From assembly GCA_026636295.1 (NCBI GenBank), contig CP089463.1:1219263-1283262 (forward strand): a stretch of DNA of 64,000 nt, given 5' to 3'. Shown here in pieces: positions 10,349 to 21,457 of the stretch. The notes under the pieces are model-generated. The model was not told where the DNA came from, searched no databases, and saw only the letters and a program-made list of their open reading frames with translations. The position numbers and the translations under genes are program-made. Numbering within the stretch: the first letter of the stretch is position 1; every line of letters starts with the position of its first letter. The DNA comes from Medakamo hakoo (taxonomy: Eukaryota; Chlorophyta; Trebouxiophyceae; Coccomyxaceae).

Positions 10349-11133
10349 TCACTCTTTGAACGTGATGGTCGTGCCCAGGGCTTTGAACAGGGCGGCCAGG
10401 ACGGCGGGGTGGCCCGGCCAGGCGGGCGATGAAATGAGGGTGGCACCCTTGCCCGGGCCGCCCTCATCCACGACGGCCGCGTCGGGCGGCGCGTCGGCCC
10501 ACGCCGCGCCCGCGGCCCGGCACTCGGGCCCACACGCCGGGTAGGCTGTCAGTGCACGGCCTTTGAGAGCGTGCGCGCCCGCGGCGGCGGTCAGCAGTTG
10601 GGCGCCGTGGCAGACGGAGACGACCGTCTTTGTCGGGTCGGCCAAAAACGCCGCGACGAGCGCGCACACGCCCGCGTCCAGGCGCAGGTACTCGGGCGCG
10701 CGCCCGCCCGGCAGGAAGAGGACGTCGTACTGCGCCTCCATGCCGTCGCCCCAGCCCCGCGTCAGGGCGAAGCCGTGCCCGGGCTTCTCGCTGTACGTGG
10801 CGTCGCCCTCAAAGTCGTGGACCGCCGTCTTGACGGAGCCGGGGAAGGGCTTGCCGGGCGAGGCGGCGTCGACGGCGTAGCCGACGGCCCGGAGGGCTTG
10901 GAAGGGGACCTGAGGTGCGTGTTTGGGTGTGTGTGTGTGGAACAGGCCGTGAGGCGTGGCTGGAGAGCGGAGGTGGTGGTGGTGGTGGTGGTGGGAACGG
11001 CGCCGGCCGCCCCGCGGACGCCGCGCTGGCCGCGGACGCGACCGCTTTTCGCAGGCGGGAGCCCAGCCCTCACCATGGCCTCATAGTCCTCCACGAAATC
11101 GCCCACCAGGAGGAGCACGCGGGGAGCGGGCAT
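10349..11133 (-). CDS. DJ-1/PfpI family protein
   Basis: Two exons (11133-11074, 10909-10349), 206 aa, phase-0 intron with ATG|GTGAGG donor. The start PAPRVLLLVGDFVEDYEAM is the first strand of the DJ-1/PfpI fold with the conserved acidic residue. DVLFLPGGRAPEYLR and VVSVCHGAQLL follow; the latter is the nucleophile elbow with the reactive Cys, followed by His. The length fits the family (class I glutamine amidotransferase-like). Members act as glyoxalases/deglycases, chaperones or proteases; the His next to Cys favours a PfpI/YhbO-like protein, but the exact reaction is not determinable. No organelle leader is seen, so it is probably cytosolic. Confidence 0.88.
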
Positions 11134-11243
11134 TTTTCGCAAGTTTTTGTTCGGACGGAAAAGAAAAAAAAAAGGGTCTGTGCGCAAAGCACACTCCACT
11201 CTCCATCGCACGCCCGCCCGGTCTCCGTCCTACCAGCCCCCAA

Positions 11244-12482
11244 ATGCCGCTCGCCATCCGCGCCTCGTCCGTCCGCCAGGCCAATCAGGCCGCCAAGGTC
11301 GCCCCCATCGCGGCCGCGCCCAAGAAAGCCGCGGTCGCGGCCGTGGCGGCGGCTGTTTTGGTGAGTTGAGCGTTGCGGTTGGAGGGAGGCGCAGCCCCTT
11401 CGCATGCCGCGCTCCGCCGGGGCGTGGGAGCCCGCGCCTTCCCCACCACGCGGCCCCTTTGAGAGCGGACGGGCCTGTCCTTTCATGCGCCAGCACATTC
11501 AGGCACGCCCGCCGCCGCCGCCACCCCAAACCGGCGCGGGTGAGAGCCCACACTCACGACTCCGCACTCGTCCTCACCAAAACACACAGGCGCTCTCCCC
11601 GGCGCTCGCCGCCCCGCCCGCCCACGCCAAGGCCCTGGCCTCCGACAACGAGGCCGTGGAAGCCCTGCTGAAAGCGCGTGGTGCGACCATCCAGATCGCG
11701 CCCGAGGTGCGTTGTGCGCGTGGAGGGAGGGGGGGGCGGGCGACGCTTCGCCGCCCCGCGCGACCCTCCTGCCTCGCCGTTTCCGAGCCCCTCACCCTGT
11801 CTTCTCCACCCCCCGCTCACCCCACCCCCACCTGCCGCCCATCCCCGCACACCCGCAGGCTAAGAAGTCCATCCTGCAGAAGGCGGAGGCCAAGGGCGAG
11901 GAGAAGTTCGTCCCCCCGCCGCCCGTCGCCCGCCAGCCCGACGCGCTCGTCTCCCTGGGCGGCAAGGCCGCGGTCGCCAAGCAGGAGGCGCCCCTGCCCG
12001 TGCCCGCGCCCGCGCCCGCCAAGCCGGCGTCTGTCGTCGTGCCGCCCGCGCCCGCCGTCGCGCCGCTCAACCTGTCGGCGCCCGCCCCGCCCAAGGCGGA
12101 GGCGCCCAAGGCCAAGGCCGCGGACGCGCCCAAGGCGGCGCCGGCGCCGCCCGCCGCGTCCATCAAGCTGGGCGGTGGGTCGGCGTTCGCGGCCCGCACG
12201 GCCGCGCCCGCTGCGGCGCCTGCCGCCGCCGCCGCCGCGCCCGCCGGCTCGCCCACCTCTGCGCTCGTCGCCGTCGGCGTGGCCGCTGTCGTCGGCGCCG
12301 TCGCCGTCGCCGCCTCCTCCCAGGGCGCCCTGGGCGGCGGTGCTGAAGGCTCGGCCGCCGCGCCGGCCGCTGCCGGTGGCGCCGCGACCGCCGCCGCCGG
12401 CTCCGTCGCGGCCAACAAGGCGGAAGCCCGCGCCTGGATTGCCGCGTGGCGCGCGCGCACGGGTGCCGCCGCCAAGGCTTGA
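11244..12482 (+). CDS. Ala/Pro/Lys-rich probable plastid membrane protein, unknown function
   Basis: Three exons (11244-11360, 11590-11706, 11859-12482), 285 aa; both introns are phase 0 and the first two exons are both 117 nt. The N-terminus (MPLAIRASSVRQANQAAKVA) is basic and Ser/Ala-rich like a transit peptide, followed by an Ala-rich hydrophobic stretch ending LSPALAAPPAHA that could be a thylakoid or cleavage signal. The middle is a disordered Pro/Ala/Lys region. A single hydrophobic helix (TSALVAVGVAAVVGAVAVAA) lies near residue 210, before a C-terminal basic AEARAWIAAWRAR. I do not recognise the family. It lies head to tail before the cytochrome c6 gene and 110 bp from the divergent DJ-1 gene. 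Confidence 0.7.
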
Positions 12483-12682
12483 GGCGTGTGAGGATGCGTG
12501 ATAACAAGCGTGGGCGTGATGGGAACACAATTTTGGGCGGGGGCAAAGTGTGGAGAGTGGAGGGGGGAGGGGGTTGGCTGTGTGTGAGAAGGGAAAAACA
12601 CCTAAAAGAAAACGCGGCTGCCCTTTCATTCCCGCGACCCGCCCACGCCCCGCACTCTGCCCGCGCGCTACACCCTTCCCCC

Positions 12683-13778
12683 ATGCAGACTGCCGTTCGC
12701 TCCAAAGCCGCGACGCCGGCCGGCCGCCCGCGGTCGGCCGTCGCGTGCAAGGTGAGAGAGAGAGTGGGGCTGGGGCAGGCCTGGCCCGGCCGCGTGGCCG
12801 ATCCCGGATCAGGCCCCGCCGGCGGCTCTGGCCGCCCGGCCACCCGCCGCCCGTCAATCCGAGGTGGTGGCGGTTGGCATCGGCCACCCACAGGCGCGTG
12901 CGCGACGCCTTGCGACGCCCGCGCCCGGCTCGCGCGGGGACTCGAAAAAAGAGTGTTGGGTAATAAGGTTTGGGGCCGGTCGCCCACACACTGCCCCCAC
13001 GCGCGTCCTGGGCGACGCGCCCCACCAGCCCACCCGCTCGCTCCACTTTTGGCTGGCATGGACAGCACCCAATGGTCCTGAAGGGTGGCCAGGCGCGAAG
13101 GCCCGGCGCTCTTGCCGCCACCGCATCGGGAAGTTGGAAGGAGCTTTAGCTCGCGCGCGCCGACCCGCCCGTCGCCTGCGTCTGCCCCTGTTTGCTAAGG
13201 ACACGGCGCCCCCCCCCCCTCCTCCCCAGGCCGCCGTTCCTCGCGCCCCGCCCGCCGCGGCCTGGGCGGCTGCCGCCCTCATCCTGACCTCCGCCGGCCC
13301 AGCGCTCGCGGCCGGCGACGTCACCATCGGCGCCAAAGTCTTTTCCAACACGTGCGCGGCCTGCCACGCCGGCGGGCAAAACATTGTGGAAGCGGACAAG
13401 ACGCTGGAGAAGGAAGCGCTGGAACAATACCTCGACGGCGGGTTCAACGAGGCCGCCATCATTCGGCAGGTCCGTGGAGTGAAAAGCCTGGCAAGTCGCC
13501 TGCACAAGACGCTGGTCTTGCCCGAGCCCGGGCGGCAGTTAAAAGCGTGGCGGCCGTGGTTGGAAGTGCAGCAGCAGCGTAGCAGCGGGCAGGTGGTCGT
13601 GGCTTAGTGGTGAGTGGAGTGTAGGCCTCAGACGGACTGTTTTCCCCCAAAACCCCTAAAACGACAGGTCACCAACGGCAAGGGCGCGATGCCAGCATGG
13701 GGTGGGCAGCTGTCGAAAGAGGAGATTGAGGGCGTGGCGGCGTACGTGTATAAAACGGCGTCGGAGGGCGGGTGGTGA
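12683..13778 (+). CDS. petJ: Cytochrome c6, thylakoid lumen electron carrier
   Basis: Three exons (12683-12751, 13230-13469, 13668-13778), 139 aa. Cytochrome c6 carries electrons from cytochrome b6f to photosystem I in the lumen. The haem-attachment motif CAACH follows GAKVFSNT, and the axial-ligand Met lies in [11 protein letters not shown], immediately after the exon 2/3 junction. The end [15 protein letters not shown] is typical. The leader is bipartite: a basic transit part in exon 1, then a hydrophobic lumen signal ([18 protein letters not shown]) cleaved before GDVTIG. Intron 1 is long (478 nt). The donor of intron 2 is GTCCGT, a variant of the usual GTGCGT. In many algae this gene is induced by copper shortage; no such element is recognisable here. 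Confidence 0.95.
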
Positions 13779-14062
13779 GGTGGGGATGGGATGGATGGAC
13801 GGCCGCCCGCCTTCGCTCCATGCCTCCGCGCACGCGCTCACACACCTTTTGCAAATAAGCGTTTACCGCGCCCTAAAGCGTGGGCTTGCGTGCGTGTGCT
13901 TGGGAGACGGCCGGGAAGAGAGAAGCGGGTGTGTTTTGTTGGAGACGACCAAGCATCCAGGCGGCTGTCAGTGCACACAAAAAAATACAGCAACGGCACG
14001 CGTCGTGTGGCAGGCTTCGGCCGGGGGTTTGGAGGCTATTCAACCCTTTCCATTGGTAGCCC

Positions 14063-17000
14063 ATGGTGTGGCGGTGGCGTGACAGGCTGACTAGGCCGCT
14101 GCCGCAGCCTGCACCCGCCGTGGGCGCGGGCCCAACCGCGCGCGGCGGCGCTGGCCACCGACGACGACGAGCGCATGCGGTCGTGAGCGGACGACAGAGG
14201 AGGCGACCCTGGCGAGTCGATGTTTGCGCCTGGCTAGCCCTGGCTGTTGCAGTCCTGACAGGCGCGCAAGGTGAGGAAGAGTGGGGGGCGGGCGCGGCGT
14301 GGGGCGGCGGACTAGGACATGCATTGGCTCGCTCTCACCTGCCCCCATCATCCATCCCACACCAGGCCACCCGACGCCCGCCGACGCCTTGGCCGGCGCC
14401 GCCACGCTCGCCACCCAGCTCGCCACCTTCGGCGTCCCACCACAACACGACTTGGCCCGCACCACGCCGACCCACTGGCTGGCCGCGGGCATTGCGGGCC
14501 TGCAGGCGGGCCGGCAACCCCGGCTGGGCGACGTCGTCTCCGTCCGCGTCCTGCGCCCGGGCGCGGCCCTGGTCCTGCACCGCGGCGTCGGGCGGTGCTG
14601 CAACCCCTGGTGCGAGGCGGGCGGCGGTCACACGCCGCGCGACGACGGCCGCGTCTGGCGCGGCGGCCCGGACGCGTACGCCCGGTGCGCCGACCCCATC
14701 CCCGAAGCGCCCGTCCTGCTGCTGGAGCGGCGGCAGCAGCGCGGCGGGGCGGGACCGGCCGCCGTCGTCGCGCGCGCATACTTGGCGGGCGCCGGGCTGC
14801 GCCTGCCGCACTCGCTGGGCCTGGGCCCGCCGCCGCCCGGCGGCGGCTCGCCGGCCATCTTTTACGTCGCCGACAACCTGTTGGACGCCGTCCTGGCCGT
14901 CGACGTGTCGAGCGGACAGGTCGTCGCCCGCTACGGCGGCGGCGGCGGCGGCGGCGCGGGCGCCAACGCGTCCTGGTCGCTCGACGCGCTGGCCGCGGGC
15001 GCCGACTTCAAGGCGGCGCCCGGCCTGCACCGCGCCTGGTTCGCGGCCGCGGTCAGGACCGCCGGCTGGGCCGCCCTGGCCGAGCCCACGGCCGCACTCG
15101 GCACGGCCGCCGGCGTCGTCTACGTCGCGTCTGGCTACCTGGAGGCCCGGGTGCTGGCCTTCAACGCCTCGAGCGGCGCCCTCCTGGGCCACACGACGCG
15201 CGGGCCGGCGTTTTCGTTGGGCGACGCGGCGGATGCGGTGCAGGGCGGGCGCCCAGGCGGCCCGACCGCCGCCGGGCTGACCGTGGGCGGCGTGCTCGCC
15301 CTGGCCGCTGCGGCGCGGTCGTGGGACGCCGGCGGCGGCGAGGGGGGCGGCCTGGCGGCCGCGCTGGAGTCGGCCGCGCGCGCGGCAGGGCCGGCCGCCA
15401 CCTCCGTGCCCGTCACCGCCCTGGTCGACGCGCTGAGGGCGTCGCCCGACCCGGCCGTCGCGGCGCTGGCGGACGACCCGGCCCTGGCCGCTGGCGGCGA
15501 CGCGTGGACGCCCTCGCCCGCGGGCCCCGCCGCGCGCGCTGCCTGGCCCGAGCCCACACCACCCGCCTGGCCCTGGCAAAACCCGCACAGCCTGGCGGTG
15601 GATGAGGGGCGGGGGCGCCTGTTTGTGACGGACCGGGAGCGGCCCGCGGTCGACGTCCTGGGACTCGGCGCGGGCGGCCGCCTGGCCGGCGTGTGCACCT
15701 ACGCCCTGGCCGGCCTGGGCGGGACCCGGGCCTTCACCGTCGTGCGGGCGCCCCGGTCCGGCCGCCTGTTCGCGCAACTCACGGACGCGGACGAACCGGC
15801 GCGGGCCGCGGTCGTCGAGCTGGACCCGGCCGTGTGCGGCCGCGTGCTCGGCGTCTACCCGACGCCGTGCGGGGGGTACCCAATGCACGACCTGGACGTG
15901 GAAGAAGGCGGGGAGGGCGGCGGCCTGACCTTCATTGTGTCGACGCCCCGCCCGGAAGCGTACTGGCTGCCGCCGGCGCCGCCGGCGGCGGCGGCGCGGC
16001 GGGGCTGCAGGCGCGCCCGCCTGGCCCGCCTGCAGTGGGCGGCGCCCGGCGCCGTCCTGCTGGCCGCGCCGCTGGGCTGGGCGGTCGCCGCCGGCGGAGC
16101 GGTCGCGGTCGCGGCGGCGGCCTCGACCGCACGACGCCACCGCCCTCTCGCAGACGAGGAAGAGGAACGGGACGAGGGGAGGGCGGCGGCGGCGACGGAG
16201 CTGGTGCCGTTGATGGCGGACGGCGGCGGCGGCGGCGGGGCGCGCGCGCCAGCGGCGCCGCCCCCGCATCCACCGCCGCCGCCGCCGCCGCCCGTCCGCG
16301 CGACGTCGGCAAAGCTGCCGACGTCGCCCTTTGAAGCTGCGGCGGCGGCGGACGCGTCGCCCGCGCCCCCACCACCCGGCTCCGTGTGGTTTGTCCGCCA
16401 CGGCGAGTCGAGCGCCAACGAGCGCGGCGTGCTCGCCGGCATCATCGACGTCCCGCTGACGCCCTTTGGCCGGGAGCAGGCTGCGCGGGCGGGGCGGGAC
16501 CTGGCGCGCAAGCTGGGCGGCGGCGGCGTGCCGTCCCTGGACGCCGTGTACACGTCCCACCTGCGCCGGACGGCCCAGACCGCGGCCGTCGCGCTGGCGG
16601 CGGCCGGGTGCAGGCACCCGCCCCCCTTCACGGCCGACGCCCGCCTGGCCGAACGATCGTTTGGCCTGTTTGCCGGCCAGCCGATCTTCATGCTGAAACT
16701 GGCGCTGGGGCGGGCGACGTACGAGCACCTCATGCACTCGCCGTCCGACGCGCCGCCGCTGGGCGAGGCCGTGTCCGCCGTCTACGACCGCGTGGCGCGC
16801 TTTTACGAGGGCGTGTGCGCGCCCGCGGTCGCGGCGGGGCGCCACATCCTCGTCGTCGCGCACCAGTACTCGCTCGAGCCCCTGGCCGCGTACCTGGCGG
16901 GCGCGCCGCCCTCGGCCTACCGCCCGCTCCACATCCCAAACGGCGCGGCGCTCTCGCCCGCCGACCTGGCGGCGTTTTTCAGGCAGCACGGGTCGGGCTG

Positions 17001-18684
17001 GCGTCAGGCCATGCAGCACGGCGGCGACGCGGCCGCCTCGGCGGCCGTGTACGTGGCGCCCGTCGTCTTCACGGCTGGCGTCGCCGCCGTCGTGAGCCGG
17101 GGCGGTGAGCCGCTGGTCGGCGCCGCCCCCGCCCGCGGCGCCGCCCTCGCCGCCCTGGCCGTCTCCACCTTCTACACCCTGCTGGAGGTCGACCTGCGGC
17201 GGGCGGTGCGGAAGGCGAGGACGCCGCCCCTGGTGGCCGTGGCCGCCCAGGTGGGCGTGCGGTGTGGCATAGGCCTGGCCGTCCTGGCCCGGGCGCGGGC
17301 GGTCATGGGCGACGCGGGCGGGCGGGCGGGCGGCCCACCCACCACAGCCGACGCGCCGGCCGCCGCGTTTGCGGCCCTCCAAGCCATCTACTGGCTGACG
17401 CCGCCCTCGCTGCGCGCGCCCGCCCTGTCCCTGATGTGGGGTGGCGGCCTGCACGCCACCGTCGTCGCGACGGCCGGCCTGGCCCTGGCGCTGCCGCTGC
17501 TCCAGGCGGCCGTCGTCGGCGCGGGCGCCGTCCCCGGCCTCGACCGCGCGGCGGCCGGGTCTGCCCTCGCCTCCTTCACGTCCGTCTTCCTGTGCGGCTT
17601 TGTGCTGCCAGCCGCGGCCGCACACGGCGCGCGCACGGCCTCACCCGTCTGGGCCAAGCACCACTCCAAACTGTGGCGGTGGGTGGCCGCGCCCGCGCAC
17701 TGGGCGCTGGCGGGGGCGGCGTCCCAGCTGGCCACGCCGCCCAGCCTGGGCCGGGCCCTGGCCGGCGGCGCGCGCGCGGCGGGCGCGGGTTTGCTGTCGC
17801 CCGACGCGCGGCACGCACTGGCGTTGCAGGCCACGTGCATGCGGGCCGGCGGACTGATCCTGGCCAATGCGGTGGCGGGCCGCGTGGCGGCCGCCGCCAC
17901 CGCTGCCGCGCTCGGCTGGTGGTCAGCGCGGGCGCGGCGGGCCGCCGTGCCCGCTGCCCCCGCATCCGAAGCCGCCCACGACCGGGCAGACCGCCTGGAC
18001 GTCTACATCCTCCTGTCCAGCCCGCATGCCTTCCTGTTTGCGGCGCTGGCGGCCTCCATCCCGCCCGACCCCGGCAGCGGCGGCCTGCCCGTCGGGCCCT
18101 ACGCCGCATTTTGGTGCCTGGCGGCCTGGGCCACCGCGCCGGCGCTGGAACAGGCCGTCGTTGTGGCCAGGTTCCTGAGGGCGGCCATTGCGTCGGCCCA
18201 CGCCCCACCCGTCCGGGAAGACCACGTGCGCGCGTTGTGGGAGGCCCTGGTGGGAGACACCGCGCCGGACCGGACCGCGTCCACGCTAGCCGCCCGCCGT
18301 GGGTCCATCGCGCCCGCCACCACCGAAAACCTGGCCGGCTTCGTGCGGCATGTGCGGACGCTGGACGTCCGGGACAGCGGCGGAGGCGGTGGCGGCGCCC
18401 GGCCCGACTCCGCGGAAGGGCGCGGGGACGGCGGCCGCCAGGCGGACCTGGATCGGTACACCGCGCGCGCGCTGCGGGACGCCATCCTGACCGCGTCGGT
18501 GGGCGGTGGGGACGCGCCGGGACCCGCCACCCTGACCTACGACGACTTTGCGGCCTTCATGCGGCGGGCGGGCGGGCGCATCAATCTGAACCTGGGCGAC
18601 GGCGGCAGCGGCAGTGGTGCTGGGCCGGGGGGAGGGGGGCGGGCGGGGCGGAGCGGGCGCGGACGGGGAGGAGGGGGGCCGTGA
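14063..18684 (+). CDS. Beta-propeller / histidine phosphatase / polytopic membrane fusion protein
   Basis: Two exons (14063-14270, 14366-18684), 1508 aa; one uninterrupted frame covers exon 2. Order: a hydrophobic signal/anchor (CAWLALAVAVLTGAQG, residues 54-69); a lumenal or extracellular NHL-type beta-propeller (about 70-620; repeats such as IFYVADNLLDAVLAVD and GRLFVTDRERPAVDVLG); a membrane helix (about 630-657); an acidic then Pro-rich linker; a histidine-phosphatase domain (about 741-935) with VWFVRHGESSANE, SHLRRTAQTA, LAERSFGLF and VVAHQYSLEPL, so the catalytic His/Arg/Glu/His set looks complete; a polytopic membrane region (about 960-1345); and an EF-hand-like tail containing LTYDDFAAFM. 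The propeller resembles peptidyl-amidating-lyase-type NHL domains. The true start is uncertain because the N-terminus is unusually basic. The function of the whole is unknown; the substrate could be a phosphorylated membrane-linked molecule (inference). Confidence 0.8.
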
Positions 18685-18848
18685 TGGCCGGCCGCTGCCT
18701 TCTTCGGGCGCGGCGCGCTGCCTGGCCGTGGCGGTGACAGTTGTTGGCGGCGGCACGCCGCCGGTTTGTGTCTTGCAAACAACACAACACGCGCGCGGTT
18801 CTCGACGCCCCCCCCCCCCCCCCCCCCCATACGCTCCCCTCCCCTCCC
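18685..18848. other. Convergent spacer with C-run
   Basis: The 164 bases between the fusion-protein and HDAC stop codons contain an uninterrupted run of about 20 C at 18809-18828 and no ORF of interest. Confidence 0.5.
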
Positions 18849-21323
18849 TCACCCTTTCCCCGCGGGCGCCACCGGCGTCGCGGTGCCGCTCCCTCCTGTT
18901 CCGCCACCGCGCGGACGCAGGACGCGCGCCGCCTGCGTGGCCAAACTGTAATCCTGCCACGCCCGGTTGAAGGCGGCCGAGCCGGCGAGCGGGCGCAGGG
19001 CCGGCACATACTGCGCGTGCGCCGTGACGGCGGCTTCAATGGCGGACGCGGCGTCCTTGGACGGCCGGCCGGGCGGGGCGGCACCCGCGCCCCTGTCAGC
19101 TTCGGGGTCGTCCGCCGTCCCGGCGCGGAGCATCGCTTCCACGACGGCCGCGGCGGACGCGGCGGTCGCGGCCGTGTTGTAGCCGCCTTCCAGGGCGGCG
19201 ACGACCTTGCCGCCCGCCAGGCTGCACAGGCGCCGGGCCATGTGCGCGAAACCCGCGGGCGAGACGTCGCAGCCGCCCAGGGGGTCGCCGGCCGCGGCGT
19301 CCATGCCGGCCGCGATGATGACCAGGTCCGGGTCGAAGGCCGCGGCCCAGGGCATGACGACCAGGTCGAAGGCCGCGGCGCAGTCGGCGTCGGTGACGCC
19401 GCCGCGCGGCCAGGCCACGTTCAGCAGCGTGCCCTTCGCGCCGGGGGGGCCTGTTTCGACGGCGTGGCCCGTGCCTGGGTAGAAGCCCGCAGACCTGTCG
19501 ATGAGGAAAAAGGGGGGGCGGGCGGGCGGGGACGGGTGTGTGAGAAAGGCCGCGACGGACGGACAAAAAAAAACTAGCCCCCCGCCGCCGCGCGGGTTGT
19601 GAGACAGACTCGCCTGTGTAGCGACACGTACGCAAGCGACGGCGGCTTGCCCGCGGCCGCGGCTTTGGCGTTGGCGTCGTGGACCAGGTCCTGGCACCCA
19701 TTGCCGTGGTGCACGTCCCAGTCGACGATCAGGACGCGGCGCGCGCCCGCCTGGAGGGCGGCGGCGGCGGCGACGGTGACGTTGTTGAAGAAGCAAAAGC
19801 CCATGGCCCGGGCGCACGTCGCGTGGTGGCCCGGCGGGCGGACGGCGGCAAACGCTCGCCTCACCTCGCCCGACAGGACGGCCAGCACGGCTTGCGTCAC
19901 GCACCCCGCCGCGAGGCGGGCGGCCGTCGCCGTGCCGGGCGAGTAGTACATGTCCCCCTGCTCCAACGCGCCGTCGGCCAGGGCCGCTTCGTACCCGCAG
20001 TCGACGGACTCGATGTGGTCGCGCGAGTGCATGCGGAGCAGCTCCTCGTCCGTCGCGGCGCGCGGCACCAACGCCGCGCACCGGTCCTTGAGCCCGTTCC
20101 TGGCGAGGAGGCCCGCCAGGACGGACAGGCGGGCGGGGCGTTCCACGTGCGACGTCGGCGGGATGTGGGCCTCCATGGCCGGGTCGGTCACCAGGCCGAT
20201 GAGCAGGTCGGACGGGGAGGGCGAGGCCGGCCCGGCCGCGACGAGGTGGGTGGCCGGCGCGGCGCGCGGGCGCGGGATGAGGGCGGCGGAGGCTGCGAGC
20301 GTCGGCGTCGACGCGGCGGCAGCCGCGGCGGCCCGCGTCTTGCCGGCCGGCTTGACGGCCGCGGCGGCGGCGGCGGCGGCGGCGGGGTGGGCCGGCGGCG
20401 GTGCGGCGGCCTCAGCTGTTGGCGGCGGCGGCGGTGCGGCCGCTTCGACCTTGACCGCCGCCGCCGGCTGGGCCGGCTCCCGCCGCCTCACTTCCTCGGC
20501 TTCCGACCCGGCGGACGACCCACCACTGCCACCGCCACCAGACGCGCTGCTGGCGCCCGACGCGGCGGCCGCCCGCGTGACCCGGCGTGGCACGGCCGCG
20601 GCGAGTGCGGGCGGCGCGGTCGCGGGCGGTGGCACGGCCGTCGGCAAAGGTTTGGGCGGCAAAGGCGGCGTGGCCGTGGACGGCGGAGCAAAGGCGGCGC
20701 CAGGCTTGGCTGCCGGGTCGATGTGCAGGCCGGTCATGGCCCGGTCGAGGACGCGCTCCTCCTCCGCTGCTTCGGTGGCCGTCGAGGTGCTGGTCGTGGT
20801 GGCCGCGTCGGCGTCGGCGCCTGCATTGGTTTTGGGGAGGGGCGTGGGTGGGAGGGTGTGGAGCCTTGATTGTGCGTCGCACCCACACCACCGGCTGCTC
20901 CGGCACCTGGAGTCACCGCGCAGTCGGGCGGCACGATCCCAAAAAGCCCGCGGCCGCGTGCACGGCCGTTTCCCCACACCCATGGCGCGCTTTGCGCCCC
21001 TCACCTTTCGCCAGCGCCCGCCGGGACGACCGGGTGGACCGCGGCGGCGAGCTGGACAGCTGTCCAACAGGGAGGGATGGTCTCGGCCCCGGCGCCGGCT
21101 CAGAATCGGAGGAAGACGTGGTGGGTGCGTGTGCCGGCGGCTGGTCGCCCGCGTCGGTGCGGCGCGTAGCCGCACCGCCGAGGCCGACGGCGGAGAGCAG
21201 GCGGCCCAGCAAGCCGGGAATGGGCACGACTTCATCCACGTCGATCGGTTCGGCCGTGGATGGCCGTGTGCCCAGGGACATGGGCGACCCGACGGGCGGG
21301 TCGTCGCCGCCGGGCGAGCGCAT
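18849..21323 (-). CDS. Class II histone deacetylase
   Basis: Three exons (21323-21005, 20820-19614, 19494-18849), 723 aa. The catalytic domain starts near residue 305 (DPAMEAHIPPTSHVERPARL) and shows RPPGHHA near 428, GFCFFNNVTVAA, VDWDVHHGNGCQD near 473, FYPGTGHA, AAGMDAAAGDPLGGC near 570, and ALEGGYN with the catalytic Tyr. The zinc ligands (D-x-H and the later D) are present. The N-terminal third is disordered and Ala/Pro-rich with an acidic PIDVDEVVP segment. Intron 2 keeps the frame only as a GC-AG intron (CACAG|GCGAGT ... GACAG|G): the alternative GT two bases on shifts the frame. The canonical GFDAA block reads GMDAA here. Likely a nuclear or cytoplasmic lysine deacetylase; targets unknown. 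Confidence 0.93.
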
Positions 21324-21457
21324 TGGATGGGTGACGGGGCGTGGGTTTATTTGGTGTTGAGAAAAGGCAGACTGTGCGCAGACGGCTCAACGCAAGGGGC
21401 GGGCCCCGCGCGTGGTGTTTTCCCGCGCCGAAAAACTCGATCCCACAGCCAGCAGCC
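21324..21457. promoter_or_regulatory. 134-bp divergent promoter, HDAC / CCDC47-like
   Basis: The two start codons are 134 bp apart and point away from each other, so both promoters overlap here. No known element was recognised. Confidence 0.45.

Noticed and set aside
14335-17625. 1096-aa ORF on the minus strand opposite the fusion protein
   Set aside because: Arg/Gly/Gln-rich frame with no domain pattern; it is the mirror of GC-rich codons on the real strand.
19608-19613. GT donor two bases downstream (CGA|GTCTGT) for HDAC intron 2
   Set aside because: It breaks the frame into exon 3 and loses FYPGTG; the GC donor fits.
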